The notes under the pieces: generated by a model
Seen by the model: the letters and a program-made list of their open reading frames with translations, nothing else
The model's database searches: none
What the model was told of the DNA's origin: nothing
Position numbers and translations under genes: made by a program
Assembly (NCBI RefSeq): GCF_000483485.1
Contig: NZ_KI519609.1
Coordinates: 2,261,460 to 2,325,459, forward strand
Source of the DNA: Thiomicrorhabdus chilensis DSM 12352
Lineage (GTDB): Bacteria; Pseudomonadota; Gammaproteobacteria; Thiomicrospirales; Thiomicrospiraceae
Length of the DNA: 64,000 nt
Direction: 5' to 3'
Shown here: positions 50,944 to 59,307 of the stretch, piece by piece
Position numbering within the stretch: position 1 is the stretch's first letter
Layout of the letters: every line of letters begins with the position of its first letter

Positions 50944-53469
50944 TTATTCGGCCTTTTTAGGCGGTGCTTTCTTAGCCGTGGTTTTTTTAGCAGTCGTCTT
51001 CTTAGTCGCCGGCTTCTTGGCGGCCGGTTTTTTAGCTGGCGCTTTCTTTGCGACAGCCTTGGTTGAGGCCTTTTTGGCCGGTGCTTTCTTGGCGGCGGGC
51101 TTTTTAGCCGCTGCACGACCACGTCTTTTAGGCTCCGGGGCTTCGTCCAAACGTTTCTGGCACTCTTCCAAAGTCAACTCCAAGGCGTCTTCATCTTTGG
51201 CAATTTTGGCATTTTTCTTGGTCGACACATCGGTAATGTAAGGTCCCCAGCGCCCTTTAAGGATCTTCACATCTGTTCCGGCAAAAGTCTTGACGATTTT
51301 ATCCGCATCGGCCTGAATTTTAGCTTCAATCAAAGCCACCGCATCTTCCAGTTCGATACTCAGCGGATCAAAGCCTTTGATCGGTGCGTACAGCTTCGGA
51401 CCATACTCCAGATAAGGACCAAACGGCCCTTGCTTGGCGATGATTTTCTGCCCCTTCTCCACCGAAAACACGGTGCCATCCACCGCTTTGGCCTCATAGG
51501 ATTCCGGCATTTCACCGACTTCGCGCGGCAACTTGAACAGTTCCAACGCCTGCTCAAGGTTGATGACATCCATCTTCTGACCCGGCATCAAGCTGGCGAA
51601 AACCGGTTTTTCATCATTCTCGCCATCACCCAACTGCACATAAGGCCCAAAGCGCCCAATTTTGACATACATCGGCAAACCGCTTTTCGGATGATTACCC
51701 AACAGGCGAGCCTGCCCCGCCTCTTCACGGGAAACGTCCTCGGCCGCAACCACCTTGGGATGGAATTGCTTGTAAAACTCGTCCAGCATCGCCTGCCACT
51801 GGACTTGGCCCTGGGCGATGTTATCGAACTTGTCTTCCACCTTAGCGGTGAACTGATAATCCAACACATCGCCAAAATGATTGATTAAGAAATTGGTGAC
51901 AATACCGGCGATATCTGTCGGGAACAGCTTGTTCTTCTCGCTGCCTGCCATTTCAGTCAACGTCTCGGCTACAACTTCTCCCGCCTTCAAGGAAATCTGG
52001 CGGTACTCGCGTTCCTTGCCTTCGCGGTCTTCCTTAACGACATAACCGCGCTGCTGAACGGTATCAATGGTCGGCGCATAGGTAGAAGGTCGCCCTATCC
52101 CCATCTCTTCCAGCGTTCTGACCAGACTGGCTTCGTTGTAACGCGCCGGTGGCCGGGAAAAACTCTGACGTGCCCCCAGCTCAAGAACCTCTAGCGCTTG
52201 GCCTATATGCATCGGTGGCAATAAACCGTCATCGCCAGACTTGTCCAGATCATACACTTTCAGGAAACCGTCAAATGTGACGACTTCACCTTTGGCAGTA
52301 AACTTATCGCCGGGAAGCGTATCGATGCCGATTTCAACAGTGGTGCGTTTCAGCGCTGCATCGGCCATCTGCGACGCGATCGCTCTGCGCCAAATCAGTT
52401 GGTAAAGCCGTTGTTCATTACGCTCACCCTCAACCTGCTGCATGGAAAAATCGGTGGGGCGGATGGCCTCGTGTGCCTCCTGAGCGTCCGCATTTTTGGT
52501 TTTGTAGCGTCGCGGAACGCTGTATTCGGAACCGTAATCCTGATTGATCACTTCCTGCGCCTGTGAAATCGCCAATTCCGACAAATTCACCGAGTCGGTA
52601 CGCATATAGGTGATTTTTCCGGACTCATACAAACGCTGCGCCACCATCATGGTCTGCTTAACTGAAAAGCCAAGTTTAGAAGAGGCTTCCTGTTGCAGGG
52701 TCGAAGTGGTAAACGGAGCTTTCGGGCTGCGTTTGGCCGGTTTTTCTTCCAGAGATAAGACCGACAGATTGGCTTTGGAGACAGCCTCTAAAAACGCCGT
52801 GGCCTCGGCTTCGGTGTCGAAGGTCGCAGTGCGTTTGACCTCCAGCTCCCCAACCGGCTTGCCGTCGTCTCCCAATAAGTTAAGCACACCTTGAACCCGG
52901 AATACGAAACTGGATTCAAACGCATCGATTTCGCGCTCGCGTTCCACAATCAAACGCACGGCGACTGACTGAACACGGCCGGCCGAAAGGCCGGTGCGAA
53001 TCTTTTTCCACAAAATCGGCGACAGCTCAAAACCGACGATACGGTCTAGAATACGTCGCGCCTGCTGGGCATTGACCAAATCCATGTCCACCTTACGCGG
53101 CTCGGCAATCGCCTTTTGAATGGCCGGCTTGGTAATCTCATGGAATACGATTCGTTTGGTGGTGGTCACATCCAGATTTAGGGCTTCCGCAAGGTGCCAG
53201 GCGATCGCCTCCCCCTCGCGGTCCTCATCCGTCGCCAGCCAGACGGTTTCCGCCTGTTTGGTGAGTTTCTTCAGTTCGGTGACGTTTTTCTTCTTGTCCG
53301 CAGAAATTTCATAATTTGGCACAAAACCATTTTCCAGATCTATGCCCATGCCTTTCTTCTGAATGTCTCGGATATGCCCATAACTGGAACGAACGGTAAA
53401 GTCTTTTCCCAGGTATTTTTCTATGGTTTTCGCTTTTGCGGGGGACTCCACTATTACCAAATTTGTCAT
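50944..53469 (-). CDS. topA: DNA topoisomerase I with Lys/Ala/Pro-rich tail
   Basis: Relaxes negative supercoils. The 841-residue protein has the Toprim domain (E-S-P-A-K-A-K-T-I, D-E-D-R-E-G-E at 81-87) and the catalytic Tyr 288 in Y-M-R-T-D-S. In place of E. coli-type Cys4 zinc ribbons, the C-terminal part has three topoisomerase C-terminal repeats (G-R-F-G-P-Y-V-Q-L-G, G-P-F-G-P-Y-L-E-Y-G, G-R-W-G-P-Y-I-T-D). These are followed by a roughly 65-residue tail of A-K-K-P/A-P-A-K-K units, like histone H1 or actinobacterial TopA tails. The tail should bind DNA non-specifically (inference). Confidence 0.95.
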   Translation of the reverse strand: MTNLVIVESPAKAKTIEKYLGKDFTVRSSYGHIRDIQKKGMGIDLENGFVPNYEISADKKKNVTELKKLTKQAETVWLATDEDREGEAIAWHLAEALNLDVTTTKRIVFHEITKPAIQKAIAEPRKVDMDLVNAQQARRILDRIVGFELSPILWKKIRTGLSAGRVQSVAVRLIVEREREIDAFESSFVFRVQGVLNLLGDDGKPVGELEVKRTATFDTEAEATAFLEAVSKANLSVLSLEEKPAKRSPKAPFTTSTLQQEASSKLGFSVKQTMMVAQRLYESGKITYMRTDSVNLSELAISQAQEVINQDYGSEYSVPRRYKTKNADAQEAHEAIRPTDFSMQQVEGERNEQRLYQLIWRRAIASQMADAALKRTTVEIGIDTLPGDKFTAKGEVVTFDGFLKVYDLDKSGDDGLLPPMHIGQALEVLELGARQSFSRPPARYNEASLVRTLEEMGIGRPSTYAPTIDTVQQRGYVVKEDREGKEREYRQISLKAGEVVAETLTEMAGSEKNKLFPTDIAGIVTNFLINHFGDVLDYQFTAKVEDKFDNIAQGQVQWQAMLDEFYKQFHPKVVAAEDVSREEAGQARLLGNHPKSGLPMYVKIGRFGPYVQLGDGENDEKPVFASLMPGQKMDVINLEQALELFKLPREVGEMPESYEAKAVDGTVFSVEKGQKIIAKQGPFGPYLEYGPKLYAPIKGFDPLSIELEDAVALIEAKIQADADKIVKTFAGTDVKILKGRWGPYITDVSTKKNAKIAKDEDALELTLEECQKRLDEAPEPKRRGRAAAKKPAAKKAPAKKASTKAVAKKAPAKKPAAKKPATKKTTAKKTTAKKAPPKKAE

Positions 53470-53698
53470 CTATTGAAACTCTAAAATTATTGGGGGTTTA
53501 TTAATGTGTATTTTTAACAGGGTGCAAAAAATTCTCTCAATTTGCAAACTAAAAATTTTAAAAGCCGCCGCAAATAAAACGTTTTTTATTTAAAAGGCTT
53601 ACCACATCGCCGTCAAAAACCTTTAAAATAAAAACTAAAATACAAACAATTACTTAGTTGCACCTTTGCAGGTCGATATTGGATTCGAATCATACCCT

Positions 53699-54631
53699 AT
53701 GACTGACGTTACTTCCTATCAAAAAAATCCATTGCGCATTCTTCTGGTGGATGACGACCCCGCCAGCCTGGCGTTAATATGCGCTTATTTCGAGGGATGT
53801 GATTATGAAATCATCACCGCCACCAATGGCGTAGAAGCCGAAGAGATCATCCACAGCCATGCGGACGACTACTTCAGCCTGTATCTGTTTGACTACCGCA
53901 TGCCGAAAAAAGACGGCATACAGCTACTGATCGATCTCAAAAAAGATTCCCGCTATAAAATGGTGCCTGCCATCCTGCAAACCTCGGCGGACAGTCAGGA
54001 GGACATTCAAAGAGGCATCCAGGCCGGGGCTTTCTACTATCTGCTCAAACCTTTTACCCGAGCCCACCTATGCTCCATCGTTGAAGCCGCCATCAAAGGT
54101 TTCACCAACCACCAGCAGATCAACCGCCAGATCAAAAGCTTTCCAAAAGCGGCCGAACTGCTTAAGCGGGCGCATTTTGGCTTCAAGACCATTGAGCAAG
54201 CAAAAGATTTGGCCACCACCTTGGCGTTTTTGACCCCCGACCCCCAACAAACCGGGATCGGCCTGTTCGAACTGATGATAAACGCCATCGAACATGGCAA
54301 CTTGGGAATCGGTTATGATGAAAAAACCCGCCTGATCAAAACCGACCGATTGCAACAGGAAATTCAGCGCCGCCTGAACCTTCCTGAAAACCTGAATAAA
54401 TCGGTAAAAGTCGAGCTTACCCGACATGAAGATCGTCTGGATATCAGCATTGAAGACATGGGCATAGGATTTGACCCCAAACCCTATATGGAGTTTTCGC
54501 TGGAGAGAGCGATGGACAATCATGGCCGAGGCATTATGATGGCGAATCAGTTGAGTTTTGACCGACTCCACTTTTCAAATCATGGCCGTAAGGTCACCTG
54601 TTCGGTAAAACTTGACGATGCTTACCGCTAG
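53699..54631 (+). CDS. Response regulator fused to a serine-kinase-like ATPase domain
   Basis: A 310-residue soluble protein. Residues 10-135 are a canonical receiver (L-V-D-D-D, phospho-acceptor D65 in L-F-D-Y-R-M-P, L-L-K-P-F). Residues about 180-308 are a HATPase of the RsbW/anti-sigma type with F-E-L-M-I-N-A-I-E-H-G-N, E-D-M-G-I-G-F-D and G-R-G-I-M-M-A-N. There is no dimerisation/phospho-His domain, so it is not a usual histidine kinase. Such fusions act in partner-switching or as phosphorylation-controlled ATPases; the partner is not visible here. An upstream in-frame TTG at 53666 is less likely as start. No clear ribosome binding site. Confidence 0.8.
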   Translation: MTDVTSYQKNPLRILLVDDDPASLALICAYFEGCDYEIITATNGVEAEEIIHSHADDYFSLYLFDYRMPKKDGIQLLIDLKKDSRYKMVPAILQTSADSQEDIQRGIQAGAFYYLLKPFTRAHLCSIVEAAIKGFTNHQQINRQIKSFPKAAELLKRAHFGFKTIEQAKDLATTLAFLTPDPQQTGIGLFELMINAIEHGNLGIGYDEKTRLIKTDRLQQEIQRRLNLPENLNKSVKVELTRHEDRLDISIEDMGIGFDPKPYMEFSLERAMDNHGRGIMMANQLSFDRLHFSNHGRKVTCSVKLDDAYR

Positions 54632-54645
54632 GCGAAAAACCGCCA

Positions 54646-55779
54646 TTAGCGCAATCTTCGCCAACGGCCTGCCGACAAGGCTTCGACCTCACCGGAAAGT
54701 TCCAGCAAAGTCAGCTGGCTCTGTATCTCGGACACCGGCATCTTGCTTAAGACCACCAATTCATCCAACCCTATTGGGTCATATTCAATGTATTTAAGCA
54801 CCCCTGATCCCGCGGAATGCTTTTGGCTACTGACTTCCGGCTCCTGTCCGCCATGCTCAGAGACAAAGTCAAAACGATCCTGCTGATTCCAGTCTTGTTT
54901 CAACACGGAAGCCAGTTCTTCCAAGACATCCTGGCCGGATTCGACCAATTTAGCGCCCTGTTTGATCAATTGATGACAGCCCTTGGCCTGGGGGTTATTG
55001 ATTGAACCCGGTACTGCAAACACTTCGCGCCCCTGCTCGTTGGCGATCCTGGCGGTAATCAGGGAGCCGCTTTTCAAAGCGGCTTCCACCACCAGCGTGC
55101 CGACACTCAAACCACTGATCAAGCGGTTACGTTTTGGAAAATGATAATTCAGCGGTTTGGTGCCCAATGGGAATTCCGACACCATCGCCCCCTGCTCCAC
55201 AATCTCGTAAGCGAGTTTTTTATTCGCCGCCGGATAGATGCGATCCAGTCCGGTTGCGACGACCGCAACAGTTTTACCCAAGCCTAACAAGCCGCCCTCA
55301 TGTGCCGCAGTGTCAATGCCCAGTGCCAAACCACTGGTGATGCACAACCCCTGATCAGAAAGATGATGAGCAAAGTCTTTTGCCGTGTTAATGCCCTGCC
55401 TGGACGCGTGACGGCTGCCGACAATTGCCAATTGTGGATCGCTCAATAGTCCCACCGATCCGCGAACCGCGAGCAGAATCGGCGGATCGGAGATGTCTTT
55501 CAGCAAAGGCGGGTAAGCCTCCGATCCAATCGCCACCAAAGATTGCATGGGTTCTTCACACCAGGCCTGCGTCTCCTCTATCCGCTCCGGAAGTTTTGCA
55601 TCAAACAGCTGCTCCAACTGAGATTCACTGACCAGACCGGCCTTTTGCCACTGCGATTTCCCGGCTGCAAGTGCATCGTTCAAACTGCCAAAATACTGCT
55701 CGCAGCTGCGTAGCTGATTCAACGAGAAAAAACTCAGATGAAAGGGAATCAGGCGGGGTAAGTCGGAAAAACTTGACAT
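54646..55779 (-). CDS. dprA: DNA-processing protein DprA
   Basis: Binds incoming single-stranded DNA and loads RecA during natural transformation. The 377-residue protein has an N-terminal SAM-like region and the Rossmann-like DprA core with I-V-G-S-R-H-A-S-R-Q-G, T-S-G-L-A-L-G-I-D-T-A-A-H and F-P-L-G-T-K-P-L-N-Y-H-F-P-K-R-N-R. The C-terminal winged-helix DML1 domain follows (Y-D-P-I-G-L-D-E-L). Position divergent from def is typical of gammaproteobacteria. Contains one CAGGCCTG core. Confidence 0.94.
   Translation of the reverse strand: MSSFSDLPRLIPFHLSFFSLNQLRSCEQYFGSLNDALAAGKSQWQKAGLVSESQLEQLFDAKLPERIEETQAWCEEPMQSLVAIGSEAYPPLLKDISDPPILLAVRGSVGLLSDPQLAIVGSRHASRQGINTAKDFAHHLSDQGLCITSGLALGIDTAAHEGGLLGLGKTVAVVATGLDRIYPAANKKLAYEIVEQGAMVSEFPLGTKPLNYHFPKRNRLISGLSVGTLVVEAALKSGSLITARIANEQGREVFAVPGSINNPQAKGCHQLIKQGAKLVESGQDVLEELASVLKQDWNQQDRFDFVSEHGGQEPEVSSQKHSAGSGVLKYIEYDPIGLDELVVLSKMPVSEIQSQLTLLELSGEVEALSAGRWRRLR
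55562..55569. repeat. CAGGCCTG core inside dprA
   Basis: Encodes T-Q-A-W-C. No T-rich tail, so it is a core-only copy and possibly chance. Confidence 0.5.
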
Positions 55780-55828
55780 AGTCAGATATAATATAAGGAA
55801 TGGAATTTAAATAAGTATAAACGACACT

Positions 55829-56341
55829 ATGGAAAAACTCGACATTGTTCTTTACCCGGAGCAGGGTTTGCGTGAAGTCTGCACTCCGGTGGCGGAAATG
55901 AACGACGACATCGACAAGCTCATCGACGACATGTTCTATACCATGTATGACGCCCCCGGCATCGGCTTGGCTGCGCCACAGGTAGCGGTTCAGGAACGTC
56001 TCATCGTGGTGGACGTGTCCGAAAAAAACAACCAGCCGATCGCACTCATCAACCCGGAAATCATCCAATCTTCCGGGCACATCACCTGGGAAGAAGGTTG
56101 CCTGTCTTTGCCGGGCATCTACGCCAAGGTCAACCGCCCCAGTCACATCCTGGTGCGCGGCATGGACCGCGACGGCAAGCCGGTCGAATTTGAAGCCGAC
56201 GAACTGCTGGCGATTTGCATTCAGCATGAAATCGACCACCTGAACGGCAAGCTGTTTGTCGATCATTTATCGGGTTTGAAGCGCACACGCGCCCTGCAAA
56301 AATTCCGTAAACTTCACCAAGAACAGACCCAAGAGCACTGA
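55829..56341 (+). CDS. def: Peptide deformylase
   Basis: Removes the formyl group from nascent N-terminal Met. The 170-residue protein has all three motifs: G-I-G-L-A-A-P-Q-V at 44-52, E-G-C-L-S with metal ligand Cys 91, and H-E-I-D-H at 133-137. It is followed 21 bases later by fmt, with which it forms the formylation/deformylation pair. Confidence 0.96.
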   Translation: MEKLDIVLYPEQGLREVCTPVAEMNDDIDKLIDDMFYTMYDAPGIGLAAPQVAVQERLIVVDVSEKNNQPIALINPEIIQSSGHITWEEGCLSLPGIYAKVNRPSHILVRGMDRDGKPVEFEADELLAICIQHEIDHLNGKLFVDHLSGLKRTRALQKFRKLHQEQTQEH

Positions 56342-56362
56342 TTTTTGACTAGGAGCCAACCA

Positions 56363-57304
56363 TTGAAAGTAATTTTCGCCGGCACGCCCGAATTTTCGGT
56401 CGCGCCCCTTCAAGCGCTGCTGGATTCCAACCATGACGTCATTGCCATCTACACTCAACCCGACAGACCGGCTGGAAGAGGTCGAAAGCTGACCGCCAGC
56501 CCCGTCAAACAGTTAGCTCTGCAACATGACATTCCGGTGTATCAACCTAACAGCTTACGCGATGCCGAAGCCCAGACCGCGCTGGCGGAACTTAATGCCG
56601 ACATCATGATCGTGGTGGCTTATGGCTTGATTCTGCCGAAAGCGGTGCTGGAGATGCCCAAATACGGCTGCCTGAACATTCATGCCTCCCTGCTGCCACG
56701 CTGGCGCGGAGCCGCGCCGATTCAACGCGCCATTGAAGCTGGCGACGCCGAAACCGGCGTCACCATTATGCAGATGGATGTGGGTCTGGACACCGGCGAC
56801 ATGCTTTACAAAATGAGTACGCCAATTGCTGCCGAAGACAATGCGCAAAGCCTGCATGACCGTTTGAGTCAGATGGGTTCCAAGGCGCTGATGGAAACCC
56901 TGGCACAACTCCAGGCTGGCCAACTCACACCTGAAAAGCAGGACGAAACCCGGGTCACTTACGCCGAAAAACTCAACAAAGCCGAAGCGGAAATTGACTG
57001 GACACAGCCGGGTGAGACGGTGTTGCGTAAAATCCAGGCCTTTAACCCTTGGCCGATGGCCTTTACCCGTTTTCAGGAACAGCCTTTGAGGGTATTGCAG
57101 GCAAGAATCGCCGACGATACCGCGCAAAAAGAGGCCAACTCAAAACCAGCAGGCCTGGTTATTGATGTCGATAAAAACGGTATTCTAATAACCACGGGCA
57201 GTCGTCCCATCTGGCTGACGCAAGTGCAACCCGCCGGTAAAAAACCGATGGCCGCTTATGACTTTGCCCAATCACGCCAACTTCTGGGGCAACAATTCCC
57301 ATGA
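56363..57304 (+). CDS. fmt: Methionyl-tRNA formyltransferase
   Basis: Formylates initiator Met-tRNA. The start is TTG at 56363, with AGGAG seven bases upstream, giving M-K-V-I-F-A-G-T-P-E-F as in relatives; an in-frame TTG at 56345 has no support. The 313-residue protein has the catalytic N-I-H-A-S-L-L-P-R-W-R-G-A-A-P motif and a C-terminal OB-like domain. Its stop overlaps the rsmB start (ATGA). One CAGGCCTG element lies near its 3' end. Confidence 0.95.
   Translation: MKVIFAGTPEFSVAPLQALLDSNHDVIAIYTQPDRPAGRGRKLTASPVKQLALQHDIPVYQPNSLRDAEAQTALAELNADIMIVVAYGLILPKAVLEMPKYGCLNIHASLLPRWRGAAPIQRAIEAGDAETGVTIMQMDVGLDTGDMLYKMSTPIAAEDNAQSLHDRLSQMGSKALMETLAQLQAGQLTPEKQDETRVTYAEKLNKAEAEIDWTQPGETVLRKIQAFNPWPMAFTRFQEQPLRVLQARIADDTAQKEANSKPAGLVIDVDKNGILITTGSRPIWLTQVQPAGKKPMAAYDFAQSRQLLGQQFP
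57150..57157 (-). repeat. CAGGCCTG element inside fmt
   Basis: Minus-strand reading CAGGCCTGCTGGTTTTG. In fmt it encodes K-P-A-G-L-V. Confidence 0.8.
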
Positions 57305-58635
57305 ATACAGAAGCCAAGCCCATCAACACCCGTCTGGTCGCTCTCAAAATCTGCTTGACCGTCATCGAAGACGGACGTTCGCTCAGCCAGACCTTATCCG
57401 AAGGTTTGGCGCAATTCAGCGACCGCAGGGAACGCAACTTCACCCAAAACCTGGTTTTGGGCACCTTGCGTTGGCAGGAGCGTTTGGCGGCGATCAGGGC
57501 CCATTTGCTCAACAAACCCATGAAAGCCAAGGACGAAGACATCAACCAACTGATTCTTCTTGGGCTCTACCAAATCCTCTACATGGACACTCCGGAACAC
57601 GCGGCGGTTTCGGAAACCGTCGGCGTCACCAAATCGTTGAAGAAACCCTGGGCGAAAGGCTTGATCAACGGTCTGTTAAGACGTTTTTTGCGGGAAAGAG
57701 AGAGTATTTGCCAGGAGGTCGACCTCAAACCGGCTTATCGCTATTCGCATCCTCAATGGATGGTTCGGGTCTTGCGCAAAGCTTACCCGGAGCAGTGGGA
57801 AAACATCCTCGACGCCAACAACCAGCAGGCCCCTCTGACATTGCGCGTCAACACCCATTACCAAAGCCGTCAGACCCTGCTAGAGACTTTGCAAGCCGAG
57901 CAAGTCGAAGCAGAAATCCATCCGCAAGCGCCGCAAGGCATCGTACTGCAGAAAAGCGCGGATATATCGCAATTACCAAGCTATGACGAAGGCGGTTTCA
58001 GTGTTCAGGACCCTGCTGCACAACAAGCGGCCAACCTGCTCAAGCCGCAGCCGGGAGAACGTATTCTCGATGCCTGCGCCGCCCCCGGCGGAAAAACCAC
58101 CCACCTGCTGGAACTTTCCGCCAATCAGGCGCAAGTTTTCGCGCTGGAAAAAGAGCCGGAACGTCTGGAACGATTGGCGGAAAACCTGCACCGACTGGAT
58201 CTGCAAGCCGACTATGAAGCCGGAGACGCTTCCGAACCGGACAGCTGGTGGGATGGCCAAAGCTTTGACAAAATTCTGTTGGATGCGCCCTGTTCGGCTA
58301 CCGGCATTATCCGCCGCCATCCGGATATCAAATGGCACCGTACCGAAGACGATATTGAACAACTGGTGGCTACCCAAAAACTCATTCTCGGAGCGCTTTG
58401 GCCTTTGCTCAAACCCGGCGGACAGATGCTTTACGCCACCTGCTCGGTTCTGCCTCAAGAAAACACTTTGCAGATGCAACACTTTTTGGAGGACGAGCCC
58501 AGCGCCCGGGAAATCCCCCTTGAATCGGAATGGGGCATGCGTTTTGAAAGCAGCCCCGGCACTCAGATTCTGCCTGGAGAACACGGCATGGACGGTTTTT
58601 TCTACTGCCTGCTTCAAAAAACGCAAACGGCCTAG
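57301..58635 (+). CDS. rsmB: 16S rRNA m5C967 methyltransferase
   Basis: The 444-residue protein has an N-terminal NusB-like RNA-binding domain (about 1-140) and a Rossmann methyltransferase domain. Motif I is L-D-A-C-A-A-P-G-G-K-T-T-H. The two cysteines of m5C enzymes lie in D-A-P-C-S-A-T-G and A-T-C-S-V. It is translationally coupled to fmt by a 4-base overlap. Confidence 0.94.
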   Translation: MNTEAKPINTRLVALKICLTVIEDGRSLSQTLSEGLAQFSDRRERNFTQNLVLGTLRWQERLAAIRAHLLNKPMKAKDEDINQLILLGLYQILYMDTPEHAAVSETVGVTKSLKKPWAKGLINGLLRRFLRERESICQEVDLKPAYRYSHPQWMVRVLRKAYPEQWENILDANNQQAPLTLRVNTHYQSRQTLLETLQAEQVEAEIHPQAPQGIVLQKSADISQLPSYDEGGFSVQDPAAQQAANLLKPQPGERILDACAAPGGKTTHLLELSANQAQVFALEKEPERLERLAENLHRLDLQADYEAGDASEPDSWWDGQSFDKILLDAPCSATGIIRRHPDIKWHRTEDDIEQLVATQKLILGALWPLLKPGGQMLYATCSVLPQENTLQMQHFLEDEPSAREIPLESEWGMRFESSPGTQILPGEHGMDGFFYCLLQKTQTA

Positions 58636-58644
58636 GACAAACGG

Positions 58645-59307
58645 ATGGTTCAGTCTTCACACACACACCCAGGCATGATTCCCATCCAGGACTTAAAAGA
58701 CGGGGGATTACCCCCAAACGGGCACATAAAAAAATTACTGACAGGCCTGCTGGTTTTGGGGATGCTGCTGTTTTCCGTGACAATCTCGGCTTCCGACGAA
58801 ATCCGCATTATGCAGGTCACCGACTTTCAGGAAGACCAGTTGCTGATGTTTGACTCTCAAACCCAGTTTCATCTTCCTGATGCGGTGATCGATGCCATTC
58901 ACAATGAAATCACCCTCACCTTCGAAACCTCGATCATCTTTACCGAACACCACCGCATGCTCGGCATTAAATACGACCGTGAGCGCAAAAACATTCAATA
59001 CCAGACCAAATTGCACTATTCCGCTTTCAGCAACCGCTACACTCTAACCAATGAACGCAATCTCAACACTCAGACATTCGGCAGCCTCAAAAAAGCGCTG
59101 AGCACACTGGGTACCCTGGCGTCCTTTCCGGTGTTATCCTTATCCGAACTGCATCCGGGGCAAAAATATACCCTAAAATTGAGAATCCGCCTCAACCCAT
59201 GGCGGCTTCCCGCACCCATGGTGCTTAATTCTCTGCTGGATTCGGATTGGCAGCTCAACAGCGGCTGGTTTGAAACCACCATTTACACCCCCAAGAGTTG
59301 GTTATGA
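58645..59307 (+). CDS. DUF4390 family protein
   Basis: A 220-residue protein with a hydrophobic segment around residues 30-50 (L-L-T-G-L-L-V-L-G-M-L-L-F-S-V) that acts as signal or anchor, then a beta-rich extracytoplasmic domain. The DUF4390 family has no known function but is typically encoded between rsmB and the ntrY-type kinase, as here. AGGA is seven bases before the ATG, and its stop overlaps the next start (ATGA). The CAGGCCTG element at 58742 encodes part of the hydrophobic segment. Confidence 0.8.
   Translation: MVQSSHTHPGMIPIQDLKDGGLPPNGHIKKLLTGLLVLGMLLFSVTISASDEIRIMQVTDFQEDQLLMFDSQTQFHLPDAVIDAIHNEITLTFETSIIFTEHHRMLGIKYDRERKNIQYQTKLHYSAFSNRYTLTNERNLNTQTFGSLKKALSTLGTLASFPVLSLSELHPGQKYTLKLRIRLNPWRLPAPMVLNSLLDSDWQLNSGWFETTIYTPKSWL
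58742..58749 (+). repeat. CAGGCCTG element inside the DUF4390 gene
   Basis: Reads CAGGCCTGCTGGTTTTG and encodes T-G-L-L-V-L. Confidence 0.8.
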
